Below are positions 1 through 5,480 of a stretch of 5,480 nt of DNA, piece by piece. The notes beneath the pieces are model-generated. The model was not told the origin of the DNA. It made no database searches and saw only the letters and a list, made by a program, of their open reading frames with translations. The first letter of the stretch is position 1. Every line of letters starts with the position of its first letter. The stretch is from Gorillibacterium sp. (GTDB lineage Bacteria; Bacillota; Bacilli; Paenibacillales; NBRC-103111), in the NCBI GenBank assembly GCA_023511325.1, contig JAIMBU010000250.1:1-5480 (forward strand), written 5' to 3'. A program made the translations under genes and the position numbers.

Positions 1-5
1 ACATT

Positions 6-647
6 ATGGAGATTACCAAACCGATGCTTGAAGGGGCACGGACGACAATTCTGCTTTTTTTTATTGCCATCCTGCTGTCGCTTCCACTCGGCTTGTGCTT
101 AACGATGATGGCCAAAAGTCGTTTTCGCGTTGTGTCTACACTGGCTAATGGCTACATTTACATCATGCGAGGAACACCGCTTTTGCTGCAATTGTTGTTT
201 ATCTGCTTCGGTCTACCGGTGCTGCCGGTTATTGGTCAATATCTGGTCCTCGACCGCTTTGTCGCCGCCTGCCTCGGTTTTGTGCTTAATTACGCGGCTT
301 ATTTCGCGGAAATCTTCCGTGGAGGCCTGCTGGCGATCGATCGTGGGCAATACGAGGCGAGCCAGGTATTGGGACTTAGCAAGTGGCAGACGATGACCCG
401 AGTCGTTATTCCGCAAATGTTTCGTGTCGCATTGCCCTCCGTTTCTAATGAGGCGATTACACTAGTTAAGGATACAGCACTTTTGTATGCTGTTGCAGTT
501 CCTGAGCTTCTGCACTATGCTCAGACGGCGGTTAATCGTGATTTTTCGATCACACCATTTTTTATCGCAGGAATTATTTATTTGTTGATGACGCTTCTAT
601 TGACCTGGTTTTTCAAAGGGCTGGAGAAACGCTTTAAATTCGAATAA
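6..647 (+). CDS. Polar amino acid ABC transporter permease (HisM/GlnP type)
   Basis: This is the membrane channel subunit of an ABC importer for a polar amino acid or related compound in the cytoplasmic membrane. The 213-residue product has hydrophobic segments near residues 12-35, 58-78, 84-101, 154-170 and 184-205. It shows the family hallmarks: RGTP at 55-58, EIFRGG at 102-107, and the EAA cytoplasmic loop at 117-136 (E117-A118-S119, G123, I135-P136) that docks on the ATPase. KDTALL at 155-160 matches the conserved KDT(S/A)L stretch. Length fits the family. The ATG at 6 is the first start visible, but only five bases precede it, no ribosome site can be judged and the frame stays open to the left edge, so the true start may lie outside the window. 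The ATPase gene follows after 15 bases, so the two are co-transcribed. The substrate is not determinable; glutamine, cystine, arginine and others use similar permeases. The family is certain, the start is not. Confidence 0.95.
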   Translation: MEITKPMLEGARTTILLFFIAILLSLPLGLCLTMMAKSRFRVVSTLANGYIYIMRGTPLLLQLLFICFGLPVLPVIGQYLVLDRFVAACLGFVLNYAAYFAEIFRGGLLAIDRGQYEASQVLGLSKWQTMTRVVIPQMFRVALPSVSNEAITLVKDTALLYAVAVPELLHYAQTAVNRDFSITPFFIAGIIYLLMTLLLTWFFKGLEKRFKFE

Positions 648-648
648 C

Positions 649-653
649 AGGGA
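649..653 (+). promoter_or_regulatory. Ribosome binding site deciding the ATPase start
   Basis: AGGGA lies just after the permease stop codon and nine bases before the ATG at 663, a normal Gram-positive spacing. An in-frame TTG at 654 directly abuts this site with no spacing, so it is unlikely to be the start. The ATG start gives [13 protein letters not shown], which matches the usual beginning of this ATPase family. Confidence 0.65.
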
Positions 654-662
654 TTGTGTGCT

Positions 663-1406
663 ATGGCTATAATAGAAGTTTCTAATCTGCAAAAATCCTT
701 TGGGGCGCTTGCCGTGCTGAAGGGTGTCTCTTTTGAAGTGAACCCTACCGAGGTCGTGGCAGTCATTGGCCCATCGGGTTCGGGAAAAAGCACGATGTTG
801 CGCAGCCTTGTTCATCTGGAGCAAGTGAATGGGGGCAGCATTCGTGTGCAGGATGAAGATCTGGTACGAGATGGGGTTTATTCCGACGGACTAAAGCTTC
901 GCCGCATCACATCGACGATGGGAATGGTGTTTCAACATTTTAACCTGTTCCCACATCTGACGGTTGTGGAGAATCTCGAACTAGCCCCGAGAATGCTAAA
1001 AAGTGCCGGGCGAGCGGAATTGCGCGGGAAAAGCGAAGAGCTTTTGCGTAAGGTCGGACTGGCTGATAAAGCGGATGTCTATCCGTCAAAGCTATCAGGT
1101 GGTCAGAAGCAGCGTGTCGCGATTGCGCGAGCGTTGATGATGAGTCCGGACATTCTGTTGTTTGACGAGCCGACATCAGCGCTTGACCCAGAGCTGACCG
1201 GGGAGGTGCTGGAGGTTATCAAGCAACTCGCTTACGAGCATATGACGATGATCGTCGTCACCCACGAGATGGGTTTTGCCCGAGAGGTAGCGAACCGCAT
1301 CCTGTTTATGGATGGTGGGGAGATTATCGAATCGGGCTCCGCCGAGCAGCTGTTTACGAATCCGACCTGCGAACGAACGCGGACGTTTCTCAGCCGAGTC
1401 TTATAG
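663..1406 (+). CDS. Polar amino acid ABC transporter ATPase (GlnQ/HisP type)
   Basis: This is the cytoplasmic ATP-hydrolysing subunit that powers the importer whose permease lies directly upstream. With the ATG at 663 it has 247 residues, the standard family length. All catalytic motifs are intact: Walker [10 protein letters not shown] at 36-44, Q-loop Q91 in [14 protein letters not shown] signature LSGGQ at 144-148, Walker B ILLFDE at 164-169, D-loop SALD at 172-175 and switch histidine H201 in [18 protein letters not shown] and [13 protein letters not shown] are typical of the polar amino acid subfamily, and the C-terminus (TRTFLSRVL) matches the usual FL..(I/V)L ending. The gene is the last of its operon and is followed immediately by a terminator. 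It cannot by itself identify the substrate. A TTG at 654 would add three residues but has no properly spaced ribosome site. Confidence 0.96.
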   Translation: MAIIEVSNLQKSFGALAVLKGVSFEVNPTEVVAVIGPSGSGKSTMLRSLVHLEQVNGGSIRVQDEDLVRDGVYSDGLKLRRITSTMGMVFQHFNLFPHLTVVENLELAPRMLKSAGRAELRGKSEELLRKVGLADKADVYPSKLSGGQKQRVAIARALMMSPDILLFDEPTSALDPELTGEVLEVIKQLAYEHMTMIVVTHEMGFAREVANRILFMDGGEIIESGSAEQLFTNPTCERTRTFLSRVL

Positions 1407-1462
1407 AAAAAGCGTATCATTTTCACTTCCTGAAATAGGAGGGAGAATGATACGCTTTTTTT
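1407..1462 (+). terminator. Rho-independent terminator of the amino acid ABC operon
   Basis: A long hairpin starts directly after the ATPase stop codon. The lower stem AAAAAGCGTATCATT (1407-1421) pairs with AATGATACGCTTTTT (1446-1460). The upper stem continues through TTC/GGA, a bulged A at 1425 and CTTCCT (1426-1431) against AGGAGG (1437-1442), with a five-base GAAAT loop at 1432-1436. The 3' side ends in seven Ts (1456-1462). Because the A-run pairs with the T-run, the stem itself could act on either strand, but there is no gene on the other side to need it. The apical arm contains AGGAGGGA, a Shine-Dalgarno look-alike discussed under findings. Confidence 0.93.
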
Positions 1463-1485
1463 ACGATATCAAAATTCATTCTTGT

Positions 1486-1512
1486 TTGACAATCTCTCTA
1501 GTTCTTGATAAG
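1486..1512 (+). promoter_or_regulatory. Possible distal promoter, TTGACA -35 with weak -10
   Basis: TTGACA at 1486-1491 is a perfect vegetative -35 hexamer. The best -10 partner is GATAAG at 1507-1512 (four of six consensus bases) at a short 15-base spacing; at 17 bases the partner is TAAGGT, which is poor. If used, transcription would begin close to the tandem repeats at 1521 and run into the MarR-family gene with a leader of about 180 bases. The weak -10 makes this tentative; the extended -10 at 1633 is the competing candidate. Confidence 0.35.
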
Positions 1513-1586
1513 GTTCTACTGTTGAACTATTTGCTTGTTGAACTGTTTGTCTATCGAACTAGTCTGTCCATACGGTAGTTATCAAG
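1504..1586. repeat. Bulged inverted repeat enclosing the tandem repeats
   Basis: CTTGATAA (1504-1511) is exactly complementary to TTATCAAG (1579-1586), and after a four-base bulge (GGTT, 1512-1515) CTAC (1516-1519) pairs with GTAG (1575-1578). That gives 12 paired bases around a 55-base interior that holds the three GAACT-containing repeats. A few more pairs are possible further out (1498-1503 with 1587-1591). The arms could fold as RNA or be paired protein sites on DNA. No known riboswitch or T-box signature was recognised. The left arm overlaps the weak -10 candidate at 1507-1512, so if that promoter is used the full hairpin would not be transcribed. Confidence 0.5.
1521..1569. repeat. Three imperfect 16-17 bp tandem repeats with GAACT core
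   Basis: Unit 1 at 1521-1536 (GTTGAACTATTTGCTT) and unit 2 at 1537-1552 (GTTGAACTGTTTGTCT) match at 13 of 16 positions. Unit 3 at 1553-1569 (ATCGAACTAGTCTGTCC) is more diverged and aligns with a one-base insertion. The first seven bases of units 1 and 2, GTTGAAC, are a small palindrome with the same arms as the palindrome at 1650-1662 before the MarR-family gene. Regularly spaced copies of one motif in a control region suggest a multi-site operator, but no protein is shown to bind. Confidence 0.6.
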
Positions 1587-1632
1587 ATTAGCTAAGGTAT
1601 ATAAGCTGAACAAAAGAAACGCACAGCGGCAG

Positions 1633-1641
1633 TGCTATAGT
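1633..1641 (+). promoter_or_regulatory. Candidate extended -10 promoter of the MarR-MMPL operon
   Basis: TGCTATAGT is an extended -10 element: TG, one base, then TATAGT with five of six consensus bases. No good -35 hexamer lies 16-18 bases upstream, where the sequence is A-rich, which is acceptable for an extended -10 promoter. The predicted transcription start, around 1647-1649, falls immediately before the palindrome at 1650-1662, giving a leader of roughly 55 bases to the MarR-family start codon. TATATA at 1661-1666 is a second, weaker -10 look-alike. Confidence 0.5.
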
Positions 1642-1649
1642 GAATTTCT

Positions 1650-1662
1650 TAAGTTCAACTTA
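1650..1662. promoter_or_regulatory. Palindromic operator candidate for the MarR-family repressor
   Basis: TAAGTTCAACTTA is a perfect 13-base odd palindrome: six paired bases on each side of a central C. It lies just downstream of the extended -10 candidate and 39 bases before the MarR-family start codon, where a repressor would block transcription initiation. MarR-family dimers typically bind short palindromes overlapping their own promoter. The arms share GTT/AAC with the tandem repeats at 1521-1543, which strengthens the case for one regulator using both sets. Binding is inferred, not shown. Confidence 0.55.
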
Positions 1663-1689
1663 TATAGCCAACTAAAACTTATTCAAGAA

Positions 1690-1696
1690 AGGGAGG
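1690..1696 (+). promoter_or_regulatory. Ribosome binding site of the MarR-family gene
   Basis: AGGGAGG is a near-consensus Shine-Dalgarno sequence lying five bases before the ATG at 1702. It fixes this start against the internal ATG at 1741 (Met14), which has no comparable site. Confidence 0.8.
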
Positions 1697-1701
1697 TTCA
1701 C

Positions 1702-2169
1702 ATGGAAGCGGAATTGCTCAATGGAATTATCGCCCGTTACATGGCCGCTAACTTTACGATTTCCAGGCGGATGAACGCGATCTTCCGGGACGCGATGCCA
1801 GACATTATCACGCAAGACCAATATTCGATTCTGCAGTATATTCGGGACAAAGGCGAGCCATCAACTTCCTCGGAGCTAGCAGATATTTTTTGTGTGGGGA
1901 AGAGTACCATTACTGCGATCATTACTCGGCTGGAGGATAAACTTCTGATCGAACGCGTTCCGGATAAGAAGGATCGCCGTATCACGCATTTAGTGCTGAC
2001 ACTAGAAGGGGCTCGGCTTACCGGTGAACTGGAAGGAAAGATTCGCTCGACGCTGGAGAAGTATCTGGTTCATTTTAAATGCCAGGAGGCTGAGGAGTTT
2101 TTGCAACCCTTGGAGAAGTTAGCATATTTATTGGTTCAACCGGATGAGGGGAGAGAAATAGAGCAATGA
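1702..2169 (+). CDS. MarR-family transcriptional regulator
   Basis: This 155-residue cytoplasmic DNA-binding protein is of normal MarR length. N-terminal residues 1-35 and C-terminal residues 104-150 are helical and would form the dimer interface. The winged helix-turn-helix fills about 36-103: ITQDQYSILQYI (36-47) starts the domain, SSELADIFCVGKSTITAIITRLEDKLLIERV (56-86) contains the two DNA-contacting helices, and DKKDRRITHLVLT (88-100) is the wing with the family's D-x-R-D-like turn (D91-R92-R93). Cys64 lies inside the helix-turn-helix and Cys127 in the C-terminal helix; neither sits in the N-terminal sensing position of OhrR-type redox regulators. The stop overlaps the start of the transporter gene (ATGA), so the two are translated together. 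The protein probably represses its own operon through the palindrome at 1650-1662 and is released by a small ligand, which cannot be predicted. The arrangement resembles ydgG-ydgH of B. subtilis. Family assignment is firm; target and ligand are inferred. Confidence 0.95.
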   Translation: MEAELLNGIIARYMAANFTISRRMNAIFRDAMPDIITQDQYSILQYIRDKGEPSTSSELADIFCVGKSTITAIITRLEDKLLIERVPDKKDRRITHLVLTLEGARLTGELEGKIRSTLEKYLVHFKCQEAEEFLQPLEKLAYLLVQPDEGREIEQ

Positions 2170-5100
2170 GAATGATTCTGAAATTCAAATGGGCAATTAT
2201 GGCGGTTTGGGTGGCTGCCCTCGTTATGCTGATGGTGACCGCTCCCAATATGGAGCAACTGGTGCGGGACAAAGGCCAAATTACTGTACCTGAGGGATAT
2301 TCCTCATCACAGGCTACTGAGCTGACTGCGGAGATGAACAAGGACGCAGGAGGGGAGGATCTCAGCACCGTGCTGGTTTTTCACAGCGACAACCCACTGA
2401 CGGCCGAGCAGAATGACGAAATTAAGAGTGGGATCGAGAAGCTGAAGAACGGTAAAGATACTTACGGCGTTGTGGGGCTGACCTCTCACTTCGACACGCC
2501 AGAGCTTGCTAAGCAGATGTTGTCTGAAGATGGTAAAACCGTACTTGTTCTCCTCAGCGTATCCCTGGATGGAAGAACGATGGAGGAAGCGCGAGACGGT
2601 CTCGAAGGAGCACTCGCGGATAATTCAGTAGACCATTATTATACGGGAGGCTGGCTGATTACGGAGGATGTTGTACAAAGCTCCCAGAACGGGTTGAAAC
2701 AGACGGAAGGGATCACGGTTGCCTTTATCCTGATCATCCTGTTTGTCGTGTTCCGTTCAGCTGTCGCCCCGTTCATCCCGCTGCTTGCGGTGGGTTTCAG
2801 CTACTTGGCGTCACAATCGATCGTCGCCTTTTTGGTGGATCGCTTTGACTTTCCGCTGTCCACCTTTAGTCAGATCTTTCTCGTCGCGATTCTGTTCGGA
2901 ATCGGGACCGATTATTGTATCTTGCTGATCAGCAGGTTCAAAGAAGAGCTGGCGCACGGCAAGGAGCCGGATGAAGCGATTATCACCACTTACAAGACAG
3001 CGGGTAAAACCGTGATTGTTTCCGGAATCGCTGTCCTTGTCGGTTTCATCTCCATCGGCTTCTCCACTTTCTCGCTTTATCGCTCTGCGGTTGCAGTTGC
3101 AGTTGGTGTAGCGATGCTCTTACTGGCGCTATTTACCCTCGTCCCGTTTTTCCTATCCGTACTGGGCAAAGGGATTTTCTGGCCAGCCAAAGGTTTGATG
3201 GAGCATAAACCGAGTAAACTGTGGGAGACTGCGGGTAAATTTTCGCTGAAACGTCCATTACTTGCCCTGCTGCTTGTTGCCGTGGTAATCGTGCCCTTTC
3301 TGACTTTCTACACGGGGAAACAATCGTTTAACTCTATGGATGAAATCGGCAACAAATACGACTCGGTGAAGGCCTTTGATATTATTTCGCAGAGCTTCGG
3401 TCCAGGTGAAGCACTCCCGGGAAGTGTCCTAATTAAATCGGATAAACCGCTGAATACGACAGAAGGCTTGGCAAACCTTGAGCAGATCGCTCGCGAGTTG
3501 ACCAAGGTAGAAGGGATCAAAACCGTACGTAGCGTTACCCGACCAACGGGAGAACCACTAGCGGATCTTCAGGTATCTAGTCAAGTCGATCAATTGGGAA
3601 CGGGTATCGGCCAAGGCAGTCAAGGCTTGGGTCAAATTAGTCAAGGACTCACCGATGCAGGCAGCGCCCTTAAAGAAAATGCACCTAAGATCAAAGCGGC
3701 AGCATCAGGTGCAACCGAATTGGTCAAGGGAACCGCTGACCTGAAGACCGGAATTGTCCAGTTGGGTGACGGATTGAAGCAGATTGAACAGGGACTGAAG
3801 GATGGTTCCGTAGGAGCCGGCGAACTAAGTGAAGGTCTGAAGCAGGCGCAGACAAGCGCGCAGCAATTGGCTGGAGCTAGTAGCACCTTGCTTGGTAGCT
3901 ACAACCAAATGCAAACAGGACTTGGGCAAATCACGCAGGGCTATAGCAGCGTAGCCACCAAGGCAGGGGAACTCGCCAAAGGGTTAGGCTCTGTGGGAGA
4001 AGGTCTTAGCGGCCTCGCGTTGAAATATCCCGAGCTGCAAAAAGATCCAGACTTCCTCCAAGCCCAAGGTGCGCTTGGACAATTGCAGACTGGAGCTAGC
4101 CAGCTAAGCACATGTCTCACGCAACTGAATACTCAGCTAGGCGGTGTTACGCAAGGACTTACCCAAGCGAATGCGGGACTGAAGCAAGCATCGGGTGGTC
4201 AGGCAGCTTTGGCTACGGGGTTATCTAAGCTAGGTGCAGGGATCAGCGAGCTACAGAAAGGGATCACTCAAGCGGCTGCCGGGCAAGGGCAGATCATTAC
4301 CAAGGTGCCTGATTTAACCGGTGGCATAGACCAATTAAATGAAGGTCAAAAGCAATTACAACAGGGCTTTGCCGACTTAGGTGGTCAGCTAGATCAACTG
4401 ACAAGTGGACTTGACCAAAGCGCAAGTGGGCTGTCAGAGGTTACAACAGGACTAGAATCGGCACAAGATTATATGAAAGGCTTGGCCGACTCGCCGGATA
4501 AACAGTTAACGGGCTGGTATGTGCCCCAGCAAGCGCTGGAGCAAGCGGAATTCCAGCAGGTACTGGATACGTACCTATCGCCAGATCGGACCATTGCCAA
4601 GTTCGATATCGTCTTCACAGGAAACCCTTATGAAGAAGAGACGATGGATCTGATCGATCCTTTGAAGCAAGCAGTGGAGCGTGGGATTAAAGGAACAGAT
4701 CTCGCTAACGCAGAATACGCCGTTGGTGGCATCTCTAGTATGAACCATGATCTTCAAGCGATATCTAGTGGAGACTATACGCGGACGGTCATCTTCATGT
4801 TAATCGGAATTTCGATCATCCTGATGCTACTCTTCCGTTCGATTATTATCCCGATGTACATCATTTTTTCATTATTACTGACCTATTACTCGTCTATGGC
4901 GATCACTGAGGTTATCTTCGCTCGCATCTTCAATTATGCGGGCATAAGCTGGGCGGTGTCGTTCTTCGGCTTCGTCATGCTGATGGCGCTGGGAGTCGAC
5001 TACAGCATCTTCCTCATGGACCGCTTCAAGGAATACCCACATTTGTCCGAGCGGGATGCGATTCTCGAAGCGATGAAGAACATGGGCTCCGTCATCATGT

Positions 5101-5303
5101 CGGCAGCCATCATCCTTGGCGGTACTTTCGCTGCCATGTTACCCTCCGGTCTCATGTCGATCATGCAGATCGCCACGGTAGTACTATCAGGACTAGCGTT
5201 GTACGCTTTTGTCATCCTGCCGTTGTTCTTTCCGGTTATGGTCCGTACCTTCGGACCTGCTAACTGGTGGCCATTGATGAACCGCAATAATAAATCACTT
5301 TAG
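2166..5303 (+). CDS. MMPL/RND-family transporter with heptad-repeat extracellular loop (YdgH-like)
   Basis: This is a 1045-residue integral membrane transporter, likely a proton-driven exporter of hydrophobic or amphiphilic compounds. TM1 is near 8-28, and a first outer loop follows (29-181). Five to six helices lie between about 182 and 335, then TM7 at 362-382. A very large second loop (383-870) precedes the C-terminal helices between 872 and 1025. Each half carries the Asp-Tyr pair used for proton relay in MmpL-type proteins: D249-Y250 in GTDYCILLISRFKEE and D945-Y946 in GVDYSIFLMDRFKE. The second loop has porter-like segments at about 385-470 and 775-870, with glycine-heptad repeats between them (about 478-764). 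Such xxxLxxG heptads are known in MMPL and YhgE/Pip relatives. The ATG at 2166 overlaps the MarR-family stop and has GAGGGGAG at 2146-2153; an ATG at 2172 is a weaker alternative. The substrate is unknown, and the MarR partner suggests induction by a toxic or signalling compound. No frameshift or missing motif was seen. Confidence 0.95.
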   Translation: MRMILKFKWAIMAVWVAALVMLMVTAPNMEQLVRDKGQITVPEGYSSSQATELTAEMNKDAGGEDLSTVLVFHSDNPLTAEQNDEIKSGIEKLKNGKDTYGVVGLTSHFDTPELAKQMLSEDGKTVLVLLSVSLDGRTMEEARDGLEGALADNSVDHYYTGGWLITEDVVQSSQNGLKQTEGITVAFILIILFVVFRSAVAPFIPLLAVGFSYLASQSIVAFLVDRFDFPLSTFSQIFLVAILFGIGTDYCILLISRFKEELAHGKEPDEAIITTYKTAGKTVIVSGIAVLVGFISIGFSTFSLYRSAVAVAVGVAMLLLALFTLVPFFLSVLGKGIFWPAKGLMEHKPSKLWETAGKFSLKRPLLALLLVAVVIVPFLTFYTGKQSFNSMDEIGNKYDSVKAFDIISQSFGPGEALPGSVLIKSDKPLNTTEGLANLEQIARELTKVEGIKTVRSVTRPTGEPLADLQVSSQVDQLGTGIGQGSQGLGQISQGLTDAGSALKENAPKIKAAASGATELVKGTADLKTGIVQLGDGLKQIEQGLKDGSVGAGELSEGLKQAQTSAQQLAGASSTLLGSYNQMQTGLGQITQGYSSVATKAGELAKGLGSVGEGLSGLALKYPELQKDPDFLQAQGALGQLQTGASQLSTCLTQLNTQLGGVTQGLTQANAGLKQASGGQAALATGLSKLGAGISELQKGITQAAAGQGQIITKVPDLTGGIDQLNEGQKQLQQGFADLGGQLDQLTSGLDQSASGLSEVTTGLESAQDYMKGLADSPDKQLTGWYVPQQALEQAEFQQVLDTYLSPDRTIAKFDIVFTGNPYEEETMDLIDPLKQAVERGIKGTDLANAEYAVGGISSMNHDLQAISSGDYTRTVIFMLIGISIILMLLFRSIIIPMYIIFSLLLTYYSSMAITEVIFARIFNYAGISWAVSFFGFVMLMALGVDYSIFLMDRFKEYPHLSERDAILEAMKNMGSVIMSAAIILGGTFAAMLPSGLMSIMQIATVVLSGLALYAFVILPLFFPVMVRTFGPANWWPLMNRNNKSL
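3597..4457 (+). repeat. Coding heptad repeats (xxxLxxG) in the MMPL protein loop
   Basis: Residues 478-764 of the transporter are built of seven-residue units ending in glycine, rich in Gln, Ser, Thr and Ala, with Leu or Ile three residues before many of the glycines. In the first arm, glycines occupy 14 of the 20 positions spaced by seven from 480 to 613. In the second arm they occupy 14 of the 18 positions from 643 to 762. The longest unbroken runs are 515-557 and 664-706, seven glycines each. The DNA itself is not a tidy tandem repeat because codons vary between units. The arms are separated by a proline-containing stretch (614-642), consistent with a long extracellular helical hairpin. 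Confidence 0.85.
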
Positions 5304-5342
5304 TAATCTAGAGAAACTGCGTACAACTGAACGATGATTTGT

Positions 5343-5398
5343 GGCCCGATAGGTTGAGCACTTTGAAAAAAGTGACTCTCTTATCGGGTCATTTTATT
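5343..5398 (+). terminator. Rho-independent terminator of the MarR-MMPL operon
   Basis: The hairpin begins 39 bases after the transporter stop. The outer stem GGCCCGATAGG (5343-5353) pairs with CTTATCGGGTC (5380-5390) through eleven pairs, two of them G-T. The inner stem GAG-CACTTT (5356-5364) pairs with AAAGTG-A-CTC (5369-5378) with one bulged A, closed by a GAAA tetraloop at 5365-5368. ATTTTATT follows at 5391-5398. The T-run lies only on the + strand side, so it acts rightward. Confidence 0.88.
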
Positions 5399-5480
5399 GT
5401 CGGATCATTTATGTTCATTCGTAACTACTCAGGTACCAATCGTATTCGTTGTGGAAAAGATTTCATGGGAAAGCCAAATT

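Noticed and set aside
654..662. TTG at 654 as start of the ABC ATPase
   Set aside because: It directly abuts the AGGGA ribosome site with no spacing, whereas the ATG at 663 has nine bases of spacing and gives the usual family N-terminus.
1521..1569. Three short tandem repeats considered as a CRISPR array
   Set aside because: Units abut with no unique spacers, are only 16-17 bp, and no cas gene is present.
1621..1635. Small hairpin GCAC/GTGC overlapping the extended -10
   Set aside because: Only four base pairs with a seven-base loop, which is expected by chance.
1463..1701. Riboswitch or T-box leader before the MarR-family gene
   Set aside because: No T-box sequence, specifier stem or recognised aptamer motif was seen, and there is no terminator hairpin between this region and the start codon.
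3641..3886. Minus-strand open frame opposite the heptad repeats, and other antisense frames across the window
   Set aside because: They mirror the periodic or biased codon use of strongly supported plus-strand genes, lack ribosome sites and show no recognisable domains.
3597..4457. Heptad region considered as a phage tail fibre, collagen-like or methyl-accepting chemotaxis domain fused by recombination
   Set aside because: The region is in frame within the second MMPL loop, flanked by porter-like segments, and xxxLxxG heptads are known in this family; there is no Gly-X-Y collagen pattern.
5411..5480. Open frame from ATG 5411 to the right edge as the start of a new gene
   Set aside because: No ribosome site precedes it, it begins 13 bases after the terminator T-run, and 23 codons of unrecognised sequence are too few to support a call.
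5429..5480. Possible 3' end of a converging minus-strand gene at the right edge
   Set aside because: Short open stretches exist on the minus strand, but none encodes a recognisable C-terminus, and the terminator at 5343-5398 has no T-run in that direction.

Overview
The window looks like chromosomal DNA of a Bacillota bacterium, most like the Paenibacillus/Brevibacillus/Bacillus group. This rests on the purine-rich Shine-Dalgarno sequences, hairpin-plus-T-run terminators, and a MarR-regulator/MMPL-transporter pair arranged like ydgG-ydgH of Bacillus subtilis. No species can be named from the sequence alone. All convincing genes are on the + strand, and no RNA gene, insertion sequence, CRISPR array, phage gene or integration site was seen.

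Region 1 (about 6-1462) is the downstream end of a polar amino acid ABC importer operon. It holds a membrane permease of the HisM/GlnP type and its ATPase of the GlnQ/HisP type, closed by a strong terminator hairpin. The expected substrate-binding lipoprotein gene is not present and presumably lies left of the window. The imported amino acid cannot be read from these two subunits.

Region 2 (1463-1701) is a 239-base non-coding gap and the most structured non-coding stretch here. It has a consensus -35-like hexamer, three 16-17 bp imperfect tandem repeats with a TCGAACT/TTGAACT core, a bulged 12-bp inverted repeat enclosing those repeats, an extended -10 promoter candidate, and a 13-bp palindrome (TAAGTTCAACTTA) just after that -10. 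The palindrome and the tandem repeats share the core GTT[G/C]AAC, so this is the likely control region of the next operon, probably bound by its own MarR-type product.

Region 3 (1702-5398) is a two-gene operon. A 155-aa MarR-family repressor overlaps by four bases (ATGA) a 1045-aa MMPL/RND-type membrane transporter. The transporter has two six-helix halves, each with an Asp-Tyr pair in the proton-relay position. Its second extracytoplasmic loop contains a roughly 285-residue glycine-heptad repeat region. A GAAA-capped terminator closes the operon. The likely logic is that the MarR protein represses both genes until a ligand (drug, lipid or other amphiphile) releases it and the exporter is made. 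This is inferred from family behaviour.

The last 82 bases (5399-5480) hold no supportable feature. The window is mostly ordinary. The items most worth a second look are the phase-locked heptad region of the transporter and the repeated operator-like motifs before the MarR gene.
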